Part shown: positions 1 to 8,077 of the stretch, piece after piece | How positions within the stretch are numbered: position 1 is the first letter of the stretch | Layout: every line of letters begins with the position of its first letter | Assembly (NCBI GenBank): GCA_902801165.1 | Contig: CADCHI010000011.1 | Span: 1 to 64,000, forward strand | Direction of reading: 5' to 3' | Source of the DNA: an uncultured Eubacteriales bacterium | GTDB taxonomy: Bacteria > Bacillota > Clostridia > Christensenellales > Aristaeellaceae | DNA: 64,000 nt | Notes under the pieces: model-generated | Seen by the model: the letters and a program-made list of their open reading frames with translations, nothing else | Told to the model about the DNA's origin: nothing | The model's database searches: none | Program-made: the position numbers and the translations under genes

Positions 1-894
1 ATCGTCGAGAGCACGCAGCCCATCTGCTTCGAGAACGCGAAGTGGGCCTATGAGCTGGGCGCCGCCATCGCCATGAAGGAAGGCGTCAAGACCGCCGCCG
101 AGGCCGCCCGCTGCATCGGCGTGGGCCTGCAGGCCTTCTGCATCCCCGGCTCCGTCGCGGACCAGCGCCAGGTCGGCATCGGCCACGGCAACCTGGGTGC
201 CCGCTTGCTGGACGAGGAGACCGAGTGCTTCGCGTTCCTGGCTGGCCATGAGTCCTTTGCCGCCGCCGAAGGCGCCATCAAGATCGCGCTGAACGCCAAC
301 AAGGTGCGCACCAAGCCCCTGCGCGTCATCCTGAACGGCCTGGGCAAGGACGCCGCCATGATCATCAGCCGCATCAACGGCTTCACCTACGTGCAGACCA
401 AGTATGACTACCTGTCTGCGGATGTCAAGGAAGACCATGCGCTGACCATCGTCAACAAGACCGCCTATTCCACCGGCGATCGCGCGAAGGTCAACTGCTA
501 CGGCGCCGACGACGTGCGCGAGGGCGTTGCCATCATGTGGCATGAGGGCGCGGACGTTTCCATCACCGGCAACTCCACCAACCCCACCCGCTTCCAGCAC
601 CCCGTGGCGGGCACCTATAAGAAGGAACGCTGGGAAGCCGGCAAGAAGTACTTCTCCGTGGCTTCCGGCGGCGGCACCGGCCGCACCCTGCATCCTGACA
701 ACATGGCCGCCGGCCCCGCCTCCTACGGCATGACCGACACCATGGGCCGCATGCACTCCGACGCTCAGTTCGCCGGCTCCTCCTCCGTGCCCGCGCACGT
801 TGAGATGATGGGCTTCCTGGGCATGGGCAACAACCCCATGGTCGGCGCGACTGTCGCCGTGGCCGTAGCCGTTGAAGAGGCCCTGAAGAAGTAA
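1..894 (+). CDS. GGGtGRT-family protein (5' end cut by window)
   Basis: The reading frame is open from base 1 to a TAA at 892-894 and gives 297 residues, so only the N-terminus is missing. The name-giving GGGTGRT motif lies near residue 217 and is followed by a long, very conserved-looking C-terminus (HSDAQFAGSS, PAHVEMMGFLGMG, then an Ala/Val-rich end). This matches the GGGtGRT family (Pfam PF14057), whose function is unknown and whose members are about 330 residues. No signal peptide or membrane segment is visible in the part seen. It is followed by a possible hairpin terminator and is separated from the next gene, which points the other way. Family assignment is from memory of the motif; I infer no reaction. 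Confidence 0.85.
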   Translation: MVESTQPICFENAKWAYELGAAIAMKEGVKTAAEAARCIGVGLQAFCIPGSVADQRQVGIGHGNLGARLLDEETECFAFLAGHESFAAAEGAIKIALNANKVRTKPLRVILNGLGKDAAMIISRINGFTYVQTKYDYLSADVKEDHALTIVNKTAYSTGDRAKVNCYGADDVREGVAIMWHEGADVSITGNSTNPTRFQHPVAGTYKKERWEAGKKYFSVASGGGTGRTLHPDNMAAGPASYGMTDTMGRMHSDAQFAGSSSVPAHVEMMGFLGMGNNPMVGATVAVAVAVEEALKK

Positions 895-922
895 GCTTCC
901 GCCTTATAAACAACAATAAAAG

Positions 923-953
923 CATCCCGGTCAGCGTCATGCTGGCCGGGATG
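923..953 (+). terminator. hairpin after the GGGtGRT gene
   Basis: CATCCCGG-T-CAGC and GCTG-G-CCGGGATG pair around a 5-base loop, 28 bases after the stop codon. There is no clear T-run after the stem, so termination efficiency is uncertain. Confidence 0.5.
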
Positions 954-1050
954 TGTGCGTTCAGGGAAGAATATTGTCGGACGTTGAAAGAAGCGGGTCA
1001 TTGACAATGGGCGATGCGTCATCCACTGCCAGAAGAATGACTTGTGCTGA

Positions 1051-1125
1051 CACGCGTCATCCTGAACGAAGTGTTCGCGTGAGCATTGCGAAGCAAAGGA
1101 TCATTCCCGCTCCGCGGGTCGGAGG
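1051..1125. repeat. palindromic intergenic repeat of the GTCATCCTGA...GGATC type
   Basis: The stretch contains GTCATCCTGAACGAAG followed by GCGAAGCAAAGGATC, which resembles a widespread class of dispersed intergenic palindromes found in many bacteria. Two foldbacks are visible: CACGCG at 1051-1056 with CGCGTG at 1076-1081, and a CCCGC...GCGGG hairpin near 1106-1118. It sits just after the stop codon of the Dabb gene on the minus strand and may serve as its terminator. Confidence 0.45.
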
Positions 1126-1413
1126 TCAGATTTCGAAGTCGCAGGCCACGGAGCCGCTGCGGACCTCGTGCATGCGCTTCTTGACGGGCATGTGCACCGG
1201 GTGGGTCTGGTAGGCGTCGAAGGAAGCGCGGTCCTGGAACACGGTGATCAGGGCCAGGTCGTAGGAGCGCTCACTGTGCAGGATGTCCGCGCCGGCCTCC
1301 AGGTCCAGCATGCCCTCGATGCGGCCCTTCATGCCGTAGAAGTTCTTGACCAGTTGGGGAATCTCGTCCTTGAATTCGTCCTTGATCTTGAAAAGTACGA
1401 TGTGTCGAATCAC
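1126..1413 (-). CDS. Dabb-family (stress-responsive A/B barrel) protein
   Basis: A 95-residue protein beginning MIRHIVLFKIKDE, with the IRHIVLFK opening strand and a later strand containing YDLALITVFQD typical of the Dabb ferredoxin-like fold (PF07876). These small dimeric proteins have mixed roles and many have no known substrate. The GTG start at 1413 is chosen because AAGGAGGAGA lies 6-7 bases upstream; the reading frame extends further but without such a site. It is the last gene of the minus-strand operon that begins with ecfA1, 60 bases after the HAD phosphatase gene. Residues near the end (HPVHMPVKK) fit the family. Function beyond fold is not inferable. Confidence 0.85.
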   Translation of the reverse strand: MIRHIVLFKIKDEFKDEIPQLVKNFYGMKGRIEGMLDLEAGADILHSERSYDLALITVFQDRASFDAYQTHPVHMPVKKRMHEVRSGSVACDFEI

Positions 1414-1473
1414 GGTGAATCTCCTCCTTGGTGTGTCGTTTGTGAAGGCGCGATCTCGACCGCCCAAACTGGG

Positions 1474-2139
1474 TCAGACATCGATCCAGCGCTCATAGTT
1501 CATAAAGTCGTGAATGACCGCCTTGACCTCGGGAATGCCCGCGAAGGCCTCGGGGCCCAGCGTGGTGTCGATGGCGACGATGTGACGGATGCCCGCGCCG
1601 ATTGCGGACTGTATGCCGGGCAGGGCGTCCTCCACCACCACGGTTTCACCCGGGTCAAAGCCCAGCTTTTCCATCGCCAGCCGGTAGATGGCGGGGTCTG
1701 GCTTGCCGGGCAGCCGCCCTTCGGCGTAGAAGATGCGCTCCTGCGGGAACCAGCGGTCGATGCGCAGCGTCCTCAGGTAGAAGTCCACATTGTCCCAGCT
1801 GGAGCCGGTGGCGATGGCGTAGGGAATGCCCCGGGCCTTGAGGTCGTCCAGCAGCTCCGGCGCGCCGGGGGTCAGGACCTGCAGGGCGGGGTCGGAGAGC
1901 ACCTGCTCCCGGTAGAGCGCCTCCTTTTCGGCGGCGAGGGCGGCGATCTCGGCGTCCGTCAGGTCCTCGCTGATGAACCGGCGGAGTATGGCGTCATTGG
2001 GCGGGCCGCACATGTAGCGGTGAAACAGCTCGTCGGTCAGCTCAATGCCCCGGTCAGCCATGAAGCGCGTCCAGGCAATGTGGTGCATCTCGGAATCCTG
2101 GAACAGCGTGCCGTTGAAGTCGAATATGAATGATCGCAT
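1474..2139 (-). CDS. HAD-superfamily hydrolase, beta-phosphoglucomutase-like
   Basis: A 221-residue haloacid dehalogenase-like protein with an alpha-helical cap after motif I. Motif I is DFNGTL near residues 7-12, motif II ATGSS near residue 113, motif III the Lys of GKPDP, and motif IV VVEDALPG. In the usual DxDGT motif the second Asp is the general acid/base; here it is Asn, a variant found in a clade of firmicute HAD proteins, so phosphotransfer may be altered. The ATG is 3 bases past the ybaK stop and the AAGAGG site overlaps the end of ybaK, so the two are translationally linked. Likely a small-metabolite phosphatase; substrate unknown. Confidence 0.85.
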   Translation of the reverse strand: MRSFIFDFNGTLFQDSEMHHIAWTRFMADRGIELTDELFHRYMCGPPNDAILRRFISEDLTDAEIAALAAEKEALYREQVLSDPALQVLTPGAPELLDDLKARGIPYAIATGSSWDNVDFYLRTLRIDRWFPQERIFYAEGRLPGKPDPAIYRLAMEKLGFDPGETVVVEDALPGIQSAIGAGIRHIVAIDTTLGPEAFAGIPEVKAVIHDFMNYERWIDV

Positions 2140-2142
2140 GCA

Positions 2143-2616
2143 CTACCTCTTGGTGAGATCGCAGTAGGTTGCGTCGGTGTAGTCGCGCAGGTCGTCCGGG
2201 CGCAGTATGATCTGCTGGCCCCGTACGCCGGCGCTGATGTAGATTTTGTCGAACAGCGTGGCGACCTCATCGATATAGGTGGGGTACTTCTTTTTCATGC
2301 CGATGGGGGAGCAGCCGCCGCGAATGTACCCCGTCAGGCCGAGCATCTCCTTCACGTGGATCATCTCGACCTTCTTTTCGCCGGTGACGGCGGCGCACTT
2401 CTTCAGGTCCAGCTCCTCGGCCACGGGAATGCAGAACACGAACAGGCCCTTCTTTTCTCCCCGGACCACCAGCGTCTTGAACATGATGTCCGGGTCGATG
2501 CCCAGCACCTGCGCGGCGTGGACCCCGGAGAGGTCGCTCTCGTCCACCTCGTACTCCGAGGTATCGTATTCGATACCCGCCTGCTTGAGCAGGCGCATCG
2601 CGTTGGTAATGGTCAT
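2143..2616 (-). CDS. ybaK: Cys-tRNA(Pro)/Cys-tRNA(Cys) deacylase YbaK family
   Basis: A 157-residue single-domain editing protein of the YbaK/EbsC family, which hydrolyses mischarged Cys-tRNA(Pro) in trans. The conserved Lys of FKTLVV (near residue 47), the GYIRGGCSPIGMKK segment (near residues 95-108) and the ISAGVRGQQI segment match the family, and the length is typical. Its ATG overlaps the truA stop by 4 bases (ATGA), so translation is coupled. It is in the ecfA1-ecfA2-ecfT-truA operon. Confidence 0.93.
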   Translation of the reverse strand: MTITNAMRLLKQAGIEYDTSEYEVDESDLSGVHAAQVLGIDPDIMFKTLVVRGEKKGLFVFCIPVAEELDLKKCAAVTGEKKVEMIHVKEMLGLTGYIRGGCSPIGMKKKYPTYIDEVATLFDKIYISAGVRGQQIILRPDDLRDYTDATYCDLTKR

Positions 2617-3419
2617 GCTTCCTCCTCGTCCGGCGCGGGATACGCGCGCTTGGGCGGCACCGGAATGGCGCAGGTCTCCGGGAGGCGGTAGAACACCTCC
2701 ATCAGCGTCAGCCCGTGGGCAGGGGCGGTGACGCCCAGGTCCAGCCGGTCGCCGGTCTCGATGGCTCGGATCAGCGCGCCGGGCTCCAGCTTGCCGGAGC
2801 CGATGTCCCGCAAGGTCCCGGCGATGATGCGCACCATGTTGTACAAAAAGCCGCTGCCCTCCACGATGAGCATGACGTCGTGGCCCTGCCGGGTCACGTC
2901 CGCCCGCCAGATCGTGCGCACGGTGTCCCGGACCACGGAACCGCTGGCGGCAAACGCGGCGAAGTCGTGGGTGCCGATCAGCGCGTTCGCCTCGGCCTGC
3001 ATCAGCCGTTCGTTCAGGGGATAGATGCTGTGGGCGTGGGTGAGCCGGTTCAAAGCGCCCGCGTGATGGGCGTCGTAGAACAGATAGCGATAGCGCTTGC
3101 CCACCGTGGAGAAGCGGGCGTGGAAGTTCGGGTCGGCGTCCTCGGAGGCGCTGACGCGGATGTCCGGCGGAAGCATCGTGTTCACGGCGTAGCTGAACTT
3201 CTCCCCGGGAATGCGGCTCTGGGTGTCAAAGTGGGCGGATTGCCCCAGCGCGTGCACACCGGCGTCCGTGCGGCTCGCGCCGTGGAGGACGACGCGCTCC
3301 CCGGTGAGGCGGGAGAGGGCTTCCTCAAGCACCTGCTGCACGGCGAGGGCATTGCTCTGGCGCTGCCAGCCCGCGTAGTTCGTGCCGTCGTATTCGATTG
3401 TCAGGTGGATTCGGCGCAT
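2613..3419 (-). CDS. truA: tRNA pseudouridine(38-40) synthase TruA
   Basis: A 268-residue protein with the start EYDGTNYAGWQRQ and the catalytic motif ASRTDAGVHALGQ, placing the nucleophilic Asp at residue 52. It converts uridines 38-40 of the tRNA anticodon arm to pseudouridine. Length and motifs are those of a full TruA. GGAGG lies just upstream of the ATG at 3419. Position directly downstream of ecfT is the standard firmicute arrangement, and the stop overlaps the start of ybaK. Confidence 0.97.
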   Translation of the reverse strand: MRRIHLTIEYDGTNYAGWQRQSNALAVQQVLEEALSRLTGERVVLHGASRTDAGVHALGQSAHFDTQSRIPGEKFSYAVNTMLPPDIRVSASEDADPNFHARFSTVGKRYRYLFYDAHHAGALNRLTHAHSIYPLNERLMQAEANALIGTHDFAAFAASGSVVRDTVRTIWRADVTRQGHDVMLIVEGSGFLYNMVRIIAGTLRDIGSGKLEPGALIRAIETGDRLDLGVTAPAHGLTLMEVFYRLPETCAIPVPPKRAYPAPDEEEA

Positions 3420-3459
3420 GGAGCCTCCGCAGTTGTTTGTTTTAGGAGCAAGATATCGG

Positions 3460-4269
3460 TCAGAACGGGCCGAAGCGGTTCAGCAGGATCACAGCCGCCA
3501 GCAGCGCCGCGATGGCCAGCGCCGCCAGAAGGTCGATCGTCTGGTATTTCAGCTGCTTCATGCGGGTCCTGCCGGCGCCGCCGCGATAGCAGCGTGCGTC
3601 CATGGCCAGCGCCAGCTCCTCAGCTCTTCGGAACGCGCCGACGAACAGCGGCACCAGCAGCGGCACCATGGCCTTGGCGCGCGCCACGACGCTGCCGGTC
3701 TCGAAGTTCGCGCCGCGGGCCTTTTGGGCCTTCATGATCTTGTCGGCCTCGTCCATCAGCGTGGGGATGAAGCGCAGGGCGATGGACATCATCATGGCGA
3801 TCTCGTGGGCGGGGAAGTGGATGACCTGCAGCGGCCTGAACAGCGTCTCAAGGCCGTCCGTCAGCGAGATGGGCGAGGTGGTCAGGGTCAGAAGCTGTGA
3901 AGAGACCACCAGCAAAATCAGGCGCACAGCCATGAAGCTCGCCATCCGCAGGCCCTCGTCCGTGATGCGGATGATCCATATGTGGACCAATTCCTCACCG
4001 CCGGTCTGGAAGAACAGGTTCAGCACGAAGGTGAACACGATGATGAAGAATATGGGCTTCAGGCCCTTGATCAAAAACTTCAGGTGAATGCCCGTGGACG
4101 CGGCGCAGGCCAGTATGAAGGCCGCGATCAGCAGGAAGCCGCAGAAGCCCTTGGAGACGAACACGATGGCGATGAGGGCGATGGTGGCCAGCAGCTTCGT
4201 GCGCGGGTCCAGGCGGTGGATCAGGGAATCCCCCGGGAAGTATTGGCCCAGTGTGATGTTTTTCAGCAT
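3460..4269 (-). CDS. ecfT: ECF transporter transmembrane subunit EcfT
   Basis: A 269-residue membrane protein with about five to six hydrophobic helices and a cytoplasmic helical region carrying two Arg motifs (KARGANF near residue 183 and DARCYRGG near residue 229) that couple to the ATPases in this family. It opens with the family-typical LGQYFPGDSLIHRLDPRTKL. EcfT is the shared scaffold of group II energy-coupling factor vitamin and metal importers. It sits directly after ecfA2; no substrate-specific S subunit is in the window, as expected when S components are encoded elsewhere. Confidence 0.96.
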   Translation of the reverse strand: MLKNITLGQYFPGDSLIHRLDPRTKLLATIALIAIVFVSKGFCGFLLIAAFILACAASTGIHLKFLIKGLKPIFFIIVFTFVLNLFFQTGGEELVHIWIIRITDEGLRMASFMAVRLILLVVSSQLLTLTTSPISLTDGLETLFRPLQVIHFPAHEIAMMMSIALRFIPTLMDEADKIMKAQKARGANFETGSVVARAKAMVPLLVPLFVGAFRRAEELALAMDARCYRGGAGRTRMKQLKYQTIDLLAALAIAALLAAVILLNRFGPF

Positions 4270-4275
4270 TCGGCG

Positions 4276-5127
4276 TCACTTCCCTCCGTTCAGATTCCGC
4301 AGGATGGCGTCCCGGACGTCCTCCATGCGGTAGATGCCCTCGGGCATGTCATAGCCGGCCTCCCGCAGCTTGCGGGCCAGCTTGGCGCACTCCGGCACGT
4401 CCAGGCCGATCTCGTGGAGGCGCTGGTCGTGGACAAAGACCTCCGCCGGCGTGCCGGAGAAGGCGATCTCGCCCTTGTTGAGCACGTACAGCCGGTCGCA
4501 AAGCCGACCCACGTCGTCCATGGAGTGGGAGACCATCACCACGGTGACGCCGGAGGCATGGATGCTCTTGACCAGCTCCAGCATATCCCTGCGGCCCGCG
4601 GGGTCGAGGCCCGCGGCGGGCTCGTCCAGCACCAGTATGGAGGGCTGCATCGCCAGCACACCGGCGATGGCTACACGGCGCTTCTGACCGCCGGACAGCT
4701 CAAAGGGGGACTTTTCCGCAGCGCTCGCGTCCAGGCCGACCAGCTCGATGGCGCGGGCCACCCGGCGCTCGATCTCCGCCTCGTCCAGGCCCAGATTCCT
4801 CGGCCCAAAGGCGATGTCCTTGGCCACGGTCTCCTCGAAGAGCTGGTATTCCGGATACTGGAACACCAGGCCCACGACCCGGCGCACGGCGATCATGTCC
4901 GTGTCCTTTTCGCCCAGGTCGACGCCGTTGACAAACACCACGCCGGGCTGGGAGCGCTCCAGGCCGTTGAAGTGGGAGATCAGCGTGCTCTTGCCGCTGC
5001 CGGTGTGGCCGATGATGCCGATGAACTCGCCGTCGCGGATGTTCAGGCTGACCTCGTTCAGGGCCCGGGCCTCGAAGGGCGTGCCCGGCATGTAGACATG
5101 GGTGAGCTTCTTTATTTCAACCGGCAT
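4276..5127 (-). CDS. ecfA2: ECF transporter ATPase subunit EcfA2
   Basis: A 283-residue ABC ATPase. Walker A is GHTGSGKST (near residue 40), signature LSGGQKRRVA, Walker B ILVLDEPAAGLDP, then the SHSMDD H-loop. The frame is open further upstream, but homology starts at MPVEIKKLTHVYMPGT and GGTGGA lies before the ATG at 5127. The gene overlaps the end of ecfA1 by 16 bases. As second of the two ATPases and with the EPAAGLDP Walker B it is EcfA2; it forms the heterodimer with EcfA1 under EcfT. Confidence 0.95.
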   Translation of the reverse strand: MPVEIKKLTHVYMPGTPFEARALNEVSLNIRDGEFIGIIGHTGSGKSTLISHFNGLERSQPGVVFVNGVDLGEKDTDMIAVRRVVGLVFQYPEYQLFEETVAKDIAFGPRNLGLDEAEIERRVARAIELVGLDASAAEKSPFELSGGQKRRVAIAGVLAMQPSILVLDEPAAGLDPAGRRDMLELVKSIHASGVTVVMVSHSMDDVGRLCDRLYVLNKGEIAFSGTPAEVFVHDQRLHEIGLDVPECAKLARKLREAGYDMPEGIYRMEDVRDAILRNLNGGK

Positions 5128-5945
5128 AATTCCACCGCCATTTCTTCCACGGTCATGAGCCCCTCCGGCAGCGACAGGCCCTTGTCGCGCAGCTGCCGGG
5201 ACAGCTTCATCATCTCGGGGACGTCCAGCCCCAGCTCGAGGACCTGCTCCGTCCGGGAGAAGACCTCCCTCGGCGTGCCCTCCAGGGCGATCTTGCCGCC
5301 GTCCATGACCACCACGCGGTCCGCGAGGGCGGCTTCCTCCATGAAGTGGGTGATCCACACCACGGTGATGCGCTCTTCCAGGTTCAGCCGCCGCGCGATG
5401 CCAAAGACGTCCCGCCTGCCGATGGGGTCCAGCATGGCGGTGGACTCGTCGAACACGATGATCTTCGGCCGCATGGCGAGCACGCCCGCCACGGCGATGC
5501 GCTGCTTCTGGCCGCCGGAGAGCATGGAGGGGGAGGCTAGCGCGTAGTCCGACATGCCGACGCTCTCCAGCGCCTCGTCCACCCTACGGCGGATCTCCTC
5601 TGGGGGCGTGCCCAGGTTCTCCAGACCGAAGGCGCAGTCCTCCTCCACGATGGTGGTGACGATCTGATTGTCGGGGTTCTGGAACACCATGCCGCAGGAC
5701 TTGCGCACCTCGTAGCAGTCGTCCTCGGTGACGGCTTTTATGCCGTTCACGATCAATTCGCCGGAGGTGGGCAGCTGCAGGGCGTTGAGCAGCTTTGCGA
5801 AGGTGGACTTGCCGCTGCCGTTCCTGCCGAGCACGGCGACGAATTCGCCCTGGGCCACGGAAAGGCTGACGTCATTCACCGCTGGCGACTGGGCGCCCTC
5901 GTATTGAAACGACACGTTGCGTGCCTCGATGATCGGTTTGTTCAT
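5112..5945 (-). CDS. ecfA1: ECF transporter ATPase subunit EcfA1
   Basis: A 277-residue ABC ATPase with Walker A GRNGSGKST, signature LSGGQKQRIA, and Walker B FDESTAMLDP, the last being typical of EcfA1. An upstream in-frame ATG (5960) lies inside the TTGGAGGATG ribosome binding site, so the ATG at 5945 (MNKPIIEARN) is the likely start. First gene of the operon ecfA1-ecfA2-ecfT-truA-ybaK-HAD-Dabb, with a clear extended -10 element immediately upstream. Confidence 0.95.
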   Translation of the reverse strand: MNKPIIEARNVSFQYEGAQSPAVNDVSLSVAQGEFVAVLGRNGSGKSTFAKLLNALQLPTSGELIVNGIKAVTEDDCYEVRKSCGMVFQNPDNQIVTTIVEEDCAFGLENLGTPPEEIRRRVDEALESVGMSDYALASPSMLSGGQKQRIAVAGVLAMRPKIIVFDESTAMLDPIGRRDVFGIARRLNLEERITVVWITHFMEEAALADRVVVMDGGKIALEGTPREVFSRTEQVLELGLDVPEMMKLSRQLRDKGLSLPEGLMTVEEMAVELCRLK

Positions 5946-5968
5946 GGATACATCCTCCAATTCAAACC

Positions 5969-5977
5969 ATTATAACA
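5969..5977 (-). promoter_or_regulatory. extended -10 promoter for the ecf-truA operon
   Basis: On the minus strand the bases read TGTTATAAT, an extended -10 element, about 24 bases before the ecfA1 start, giving a very short leader. No good -35 is seen 17 bases further up (CCATTC), as tolerated for extended -10 promoters. Confidence 0.6.
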
Positions 5978-6071
5978 TCCGTTCGTTAAGAGAATGGCGG
6001 CATACGGGCAGGTTTTGCGGGCATTTGTCATAATCAACGCAAATTTTATAGAAGCGAAAGCACAAAGACCC

Positions 6072-6100
6072 TTTTATTTTGGTGGGCAATGTGTTAGAAT
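6072..6100 (+). promoter_or_regulatory. probable promoter for pgk-tpi and gpmI
   Basis: TGTTAGAAT (extended -10, hexamer 6095-6100) lies 34 bases before the start codon; the -35 position holds the weak TTTTAT. The strong TTTGGAGGAG ribosome site follows. Confidence 0.45.
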
Positions 6101-6133
6101 ATGGGTACAAATACTTTGGAGGAGTGAATCACC

Positions 6134-8077
6134 ATGAATCTCAATAAGATGACCATTGAGGACGTTCAGGTTAAGGGCAAGAAGGTCCTCGTTCGCTGTG
6201 ACTTCAACGTGCCGCTTGACGCGGAAAAGAATATCACCGATGAAACCCGCATCAACGCCGCGCTGCCGACCATCCGCTATCTGCTGGACAACGGCGCCGC
6301 CGTGATCCTGTGCTCTCACCTGGGCCGCCCCAAGGGACAGTTCAACATGGAGTTCTCCCTGGCGCCCGTCGCCAAGCGCCTGTCCGAGAAGCTGGGCTTC
6401 GAGGTGAAGCTGGCCAAAGACGTCATCGGCCCCGACGCCAAGAAGCTGGCTGCTGAGGTCGAGCCCGGCAAGGCCATCCTGCTGGAGAATGTCCGCTTCC
6501 ACGCCGAAGAGGAGAAGAACGATCCCGAGTTCGCCAAGGAGCTGGCTTCCATGGCCGAGCTGTACGTCTCCGACGCCTTCGGCACCGTGCATCGTGCGCA
6601 CGCCTCCACCGCTGGCGTGGCCAACTACCTGCCCGCCGTTGCCGGCTTCCTGATCGGCAAGGAGCTGCAGTTCCTGGGCAATGCCGTCGAGAACCCGGTG
6701 CGTCCGTTCGTAGCCATCCTGGGCGGCGCGAAGGTCAAGGACAAGATCGGCGTCATCAAGAACCTGCTGGACAAGGTCGACGTGCTGCTGATCGGCGGCG
6801 GCATGAGCTACACCTTCCAGGTCGCCCTGGGCGGCAAGGTCGGCCGCTCCCTGCTGGACGAGGAGCGCATCGGCCTGGCCAAGGAGCTCATCGAGCTGGC
6901 TCAGGCCAAGGGCGTGAAGATGCTGCTGCCCGTGGACAACGTGTGCGGCGACAACTTCTCCAATGACTGCGAGCGCATCACCGCCCATTCCCGCAACATT
7001 CCTGACAACTTCGAAGGCATGGACATCGGCCCGGAGACCGTGAAGCTGTTCTCTGAGGAGATCGCCAAGGCCCGCACCATCGTGTGGAACGGCCCGATGG
7101 GCTGCTTTGAGATGCCCAACTTCGCCGTCGGCACCCTGGCCATCGCCAAGGCCATGGCGGAATCCCATGCCACCACCATCATCGGCGGCGGCGACAGCGC
7201 TGCGGCAGTGACCCAGATGGGCCTGGCCGACCGCATGAGCCACATCTCCACCGGCGGCGGCGCGAGCCTCGAGTTCCTCGAGGGCAAGCAGCTGCCTGGC
7301 GTCGTGTGCCTGATGGACCGCGAGATCCCCAAGCGCACCCCCATCATCGCCGGCAACTGGAAGATGAACAAGACCCCCGAAGAGGCGGCCCAGCTGGTCA
7401 CCGACCTGATCCCGCTGGTGAAGAACGCCAAGTGCGACGTCGTGGTCTGCACCCCCGCGGTTGACTTCGCGGCCATCAAGCCCATCGTCGCCGGCACCAA
7501 CATCCACCTGGGCGCCCAGAACGTCCACTTCAAGGAGTCCGGCGCCTACACCGGCGAGCTGTCCGCTGAGATGCTCAAGGCCGCTGGCTGCGAGTACGTC
7601 ATCATCGGCCACTCCGAGCGCCGCCAGTACTTCGGCGAGACCGACAAGACCGTCAACCTGCGCACCGTCGCGGCCGTGAAGGCCGGCCTGAAGGCCATCG
7701 TGTGCGTCGGCGAGATGAAGGACGAGCGCGAAGCGGGCTACACCGACATGATCGTCACCTATCAGACCCAGATGGCGCTGCACGGCCTGTCTGCCAACGA
7801 CCTGGAGAACATCGTGGTCGCCTACGAGCCCGTTTGGGCCATCGGCACCGGTCTGACCGCCACCGACGAGCAGGCGAACGAGACCATCGGCGTGATCCGC
7901 AAGGCCATCGCCGCCAAGTTCGGCCGCTATGCCGCCGAGCACATCCGCATCCAATACGGCGGAAGCATGAAGGGCTCCAACGTGAAGGGCCTGATGGCGC
8001 AGCCCGAAATCGACGGCGGCCTCATCGGCGGCGCGAGCCTCAAGGCCGCGGACTTCGCGCAGGTGGTGAACTTCTGA
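6134..8077 (+). CDS. pgk-tpi: phosphoglycerate kinase / triosephosphate isomerase fusion
   Basis: A single 647-residue frame carries two glycolytic enzymes. Residues 1 to about 395 are a full phosphoglycerate kinase: [54 protein letters not shown] and HISTGGGAS. From about residue 398 a full triosephosphate isomerase follows: AGNWKMN (catalytic Lys), IIGHSERR (catalytic His), [11 protein letters not shown] (catalytic Glu) and YGGSMKGSN with the GGLIGGASL phosphate loop. The junction ([13 protein letters not shown]) is only a few residues long with no stop or slippery site. It makes ATP from 1,3-bisphosphoglycerate and interconverts DHAP and GAP. A similar fusion is known from Thermotoga. gpmI overlaps by one base, so all three activities are co-translated. 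Confidence 0.97.
   Translation: MNLNKMTIEDVQVKGKKVLVRCDFNVPLDAEKNITDETRINAALPTIRYLLDNGAAVILCSHLGRPKGQFNMEFSLAPVAKRLSEKLGFEVKLAKDVIGPDAKKLAAEVEPGKAILLENVRFHAEEEKNDPEFAKELASMAELYVSDAFGTVHRAHASTAGVANYLPAVAGFLIGKELQFLGNAVENPVRPFVAILGGAKVKDKIGVIKNLLDKVDVLLIGGGMSYTFQVALGGKVGRSLLDEERIGLAKELIELAQAKGVKMLLPVDNVCGDNFSNDCERITAHSRNIPDNFEGMDIGPETVKLFSEEIAKARTIVWNGPMGCFEMPNFAVGTLAIAKAMAESHATTIIGGGDSAAAVTQMGLADRMSHISTGGGASLEFLEGKQLPGVVCLMDREIPKRTPIIAGNWKMNKTPEEAAQLVTDLIPLVKNAKCDVVVCTPAVDFAAIKPIVAGTNIHLGAQNVHFKESGAYTGELSAEMLKAAGCEYVIIGHSERRQYFGETDKTVNLRTVAAVKAGLKAIVCVGEMKDEREAGYTDMIVTYQTQMALHGLSANDLENIVVAYEPVWAIGTGLTATDEQANETIGVIRKAIAAKFGRYAAEHIRIQYGGSMKGSNVKGLMAQPEIDGGLIGGASLKAADFAQVVNF

Noticed and set aside
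4276-5358. 77-codon N-terminal extension of ecfA2
   Set aside because: The extension is a shifted-frame reading of ecfA1; homology and a ribosome site place the start at 5127.
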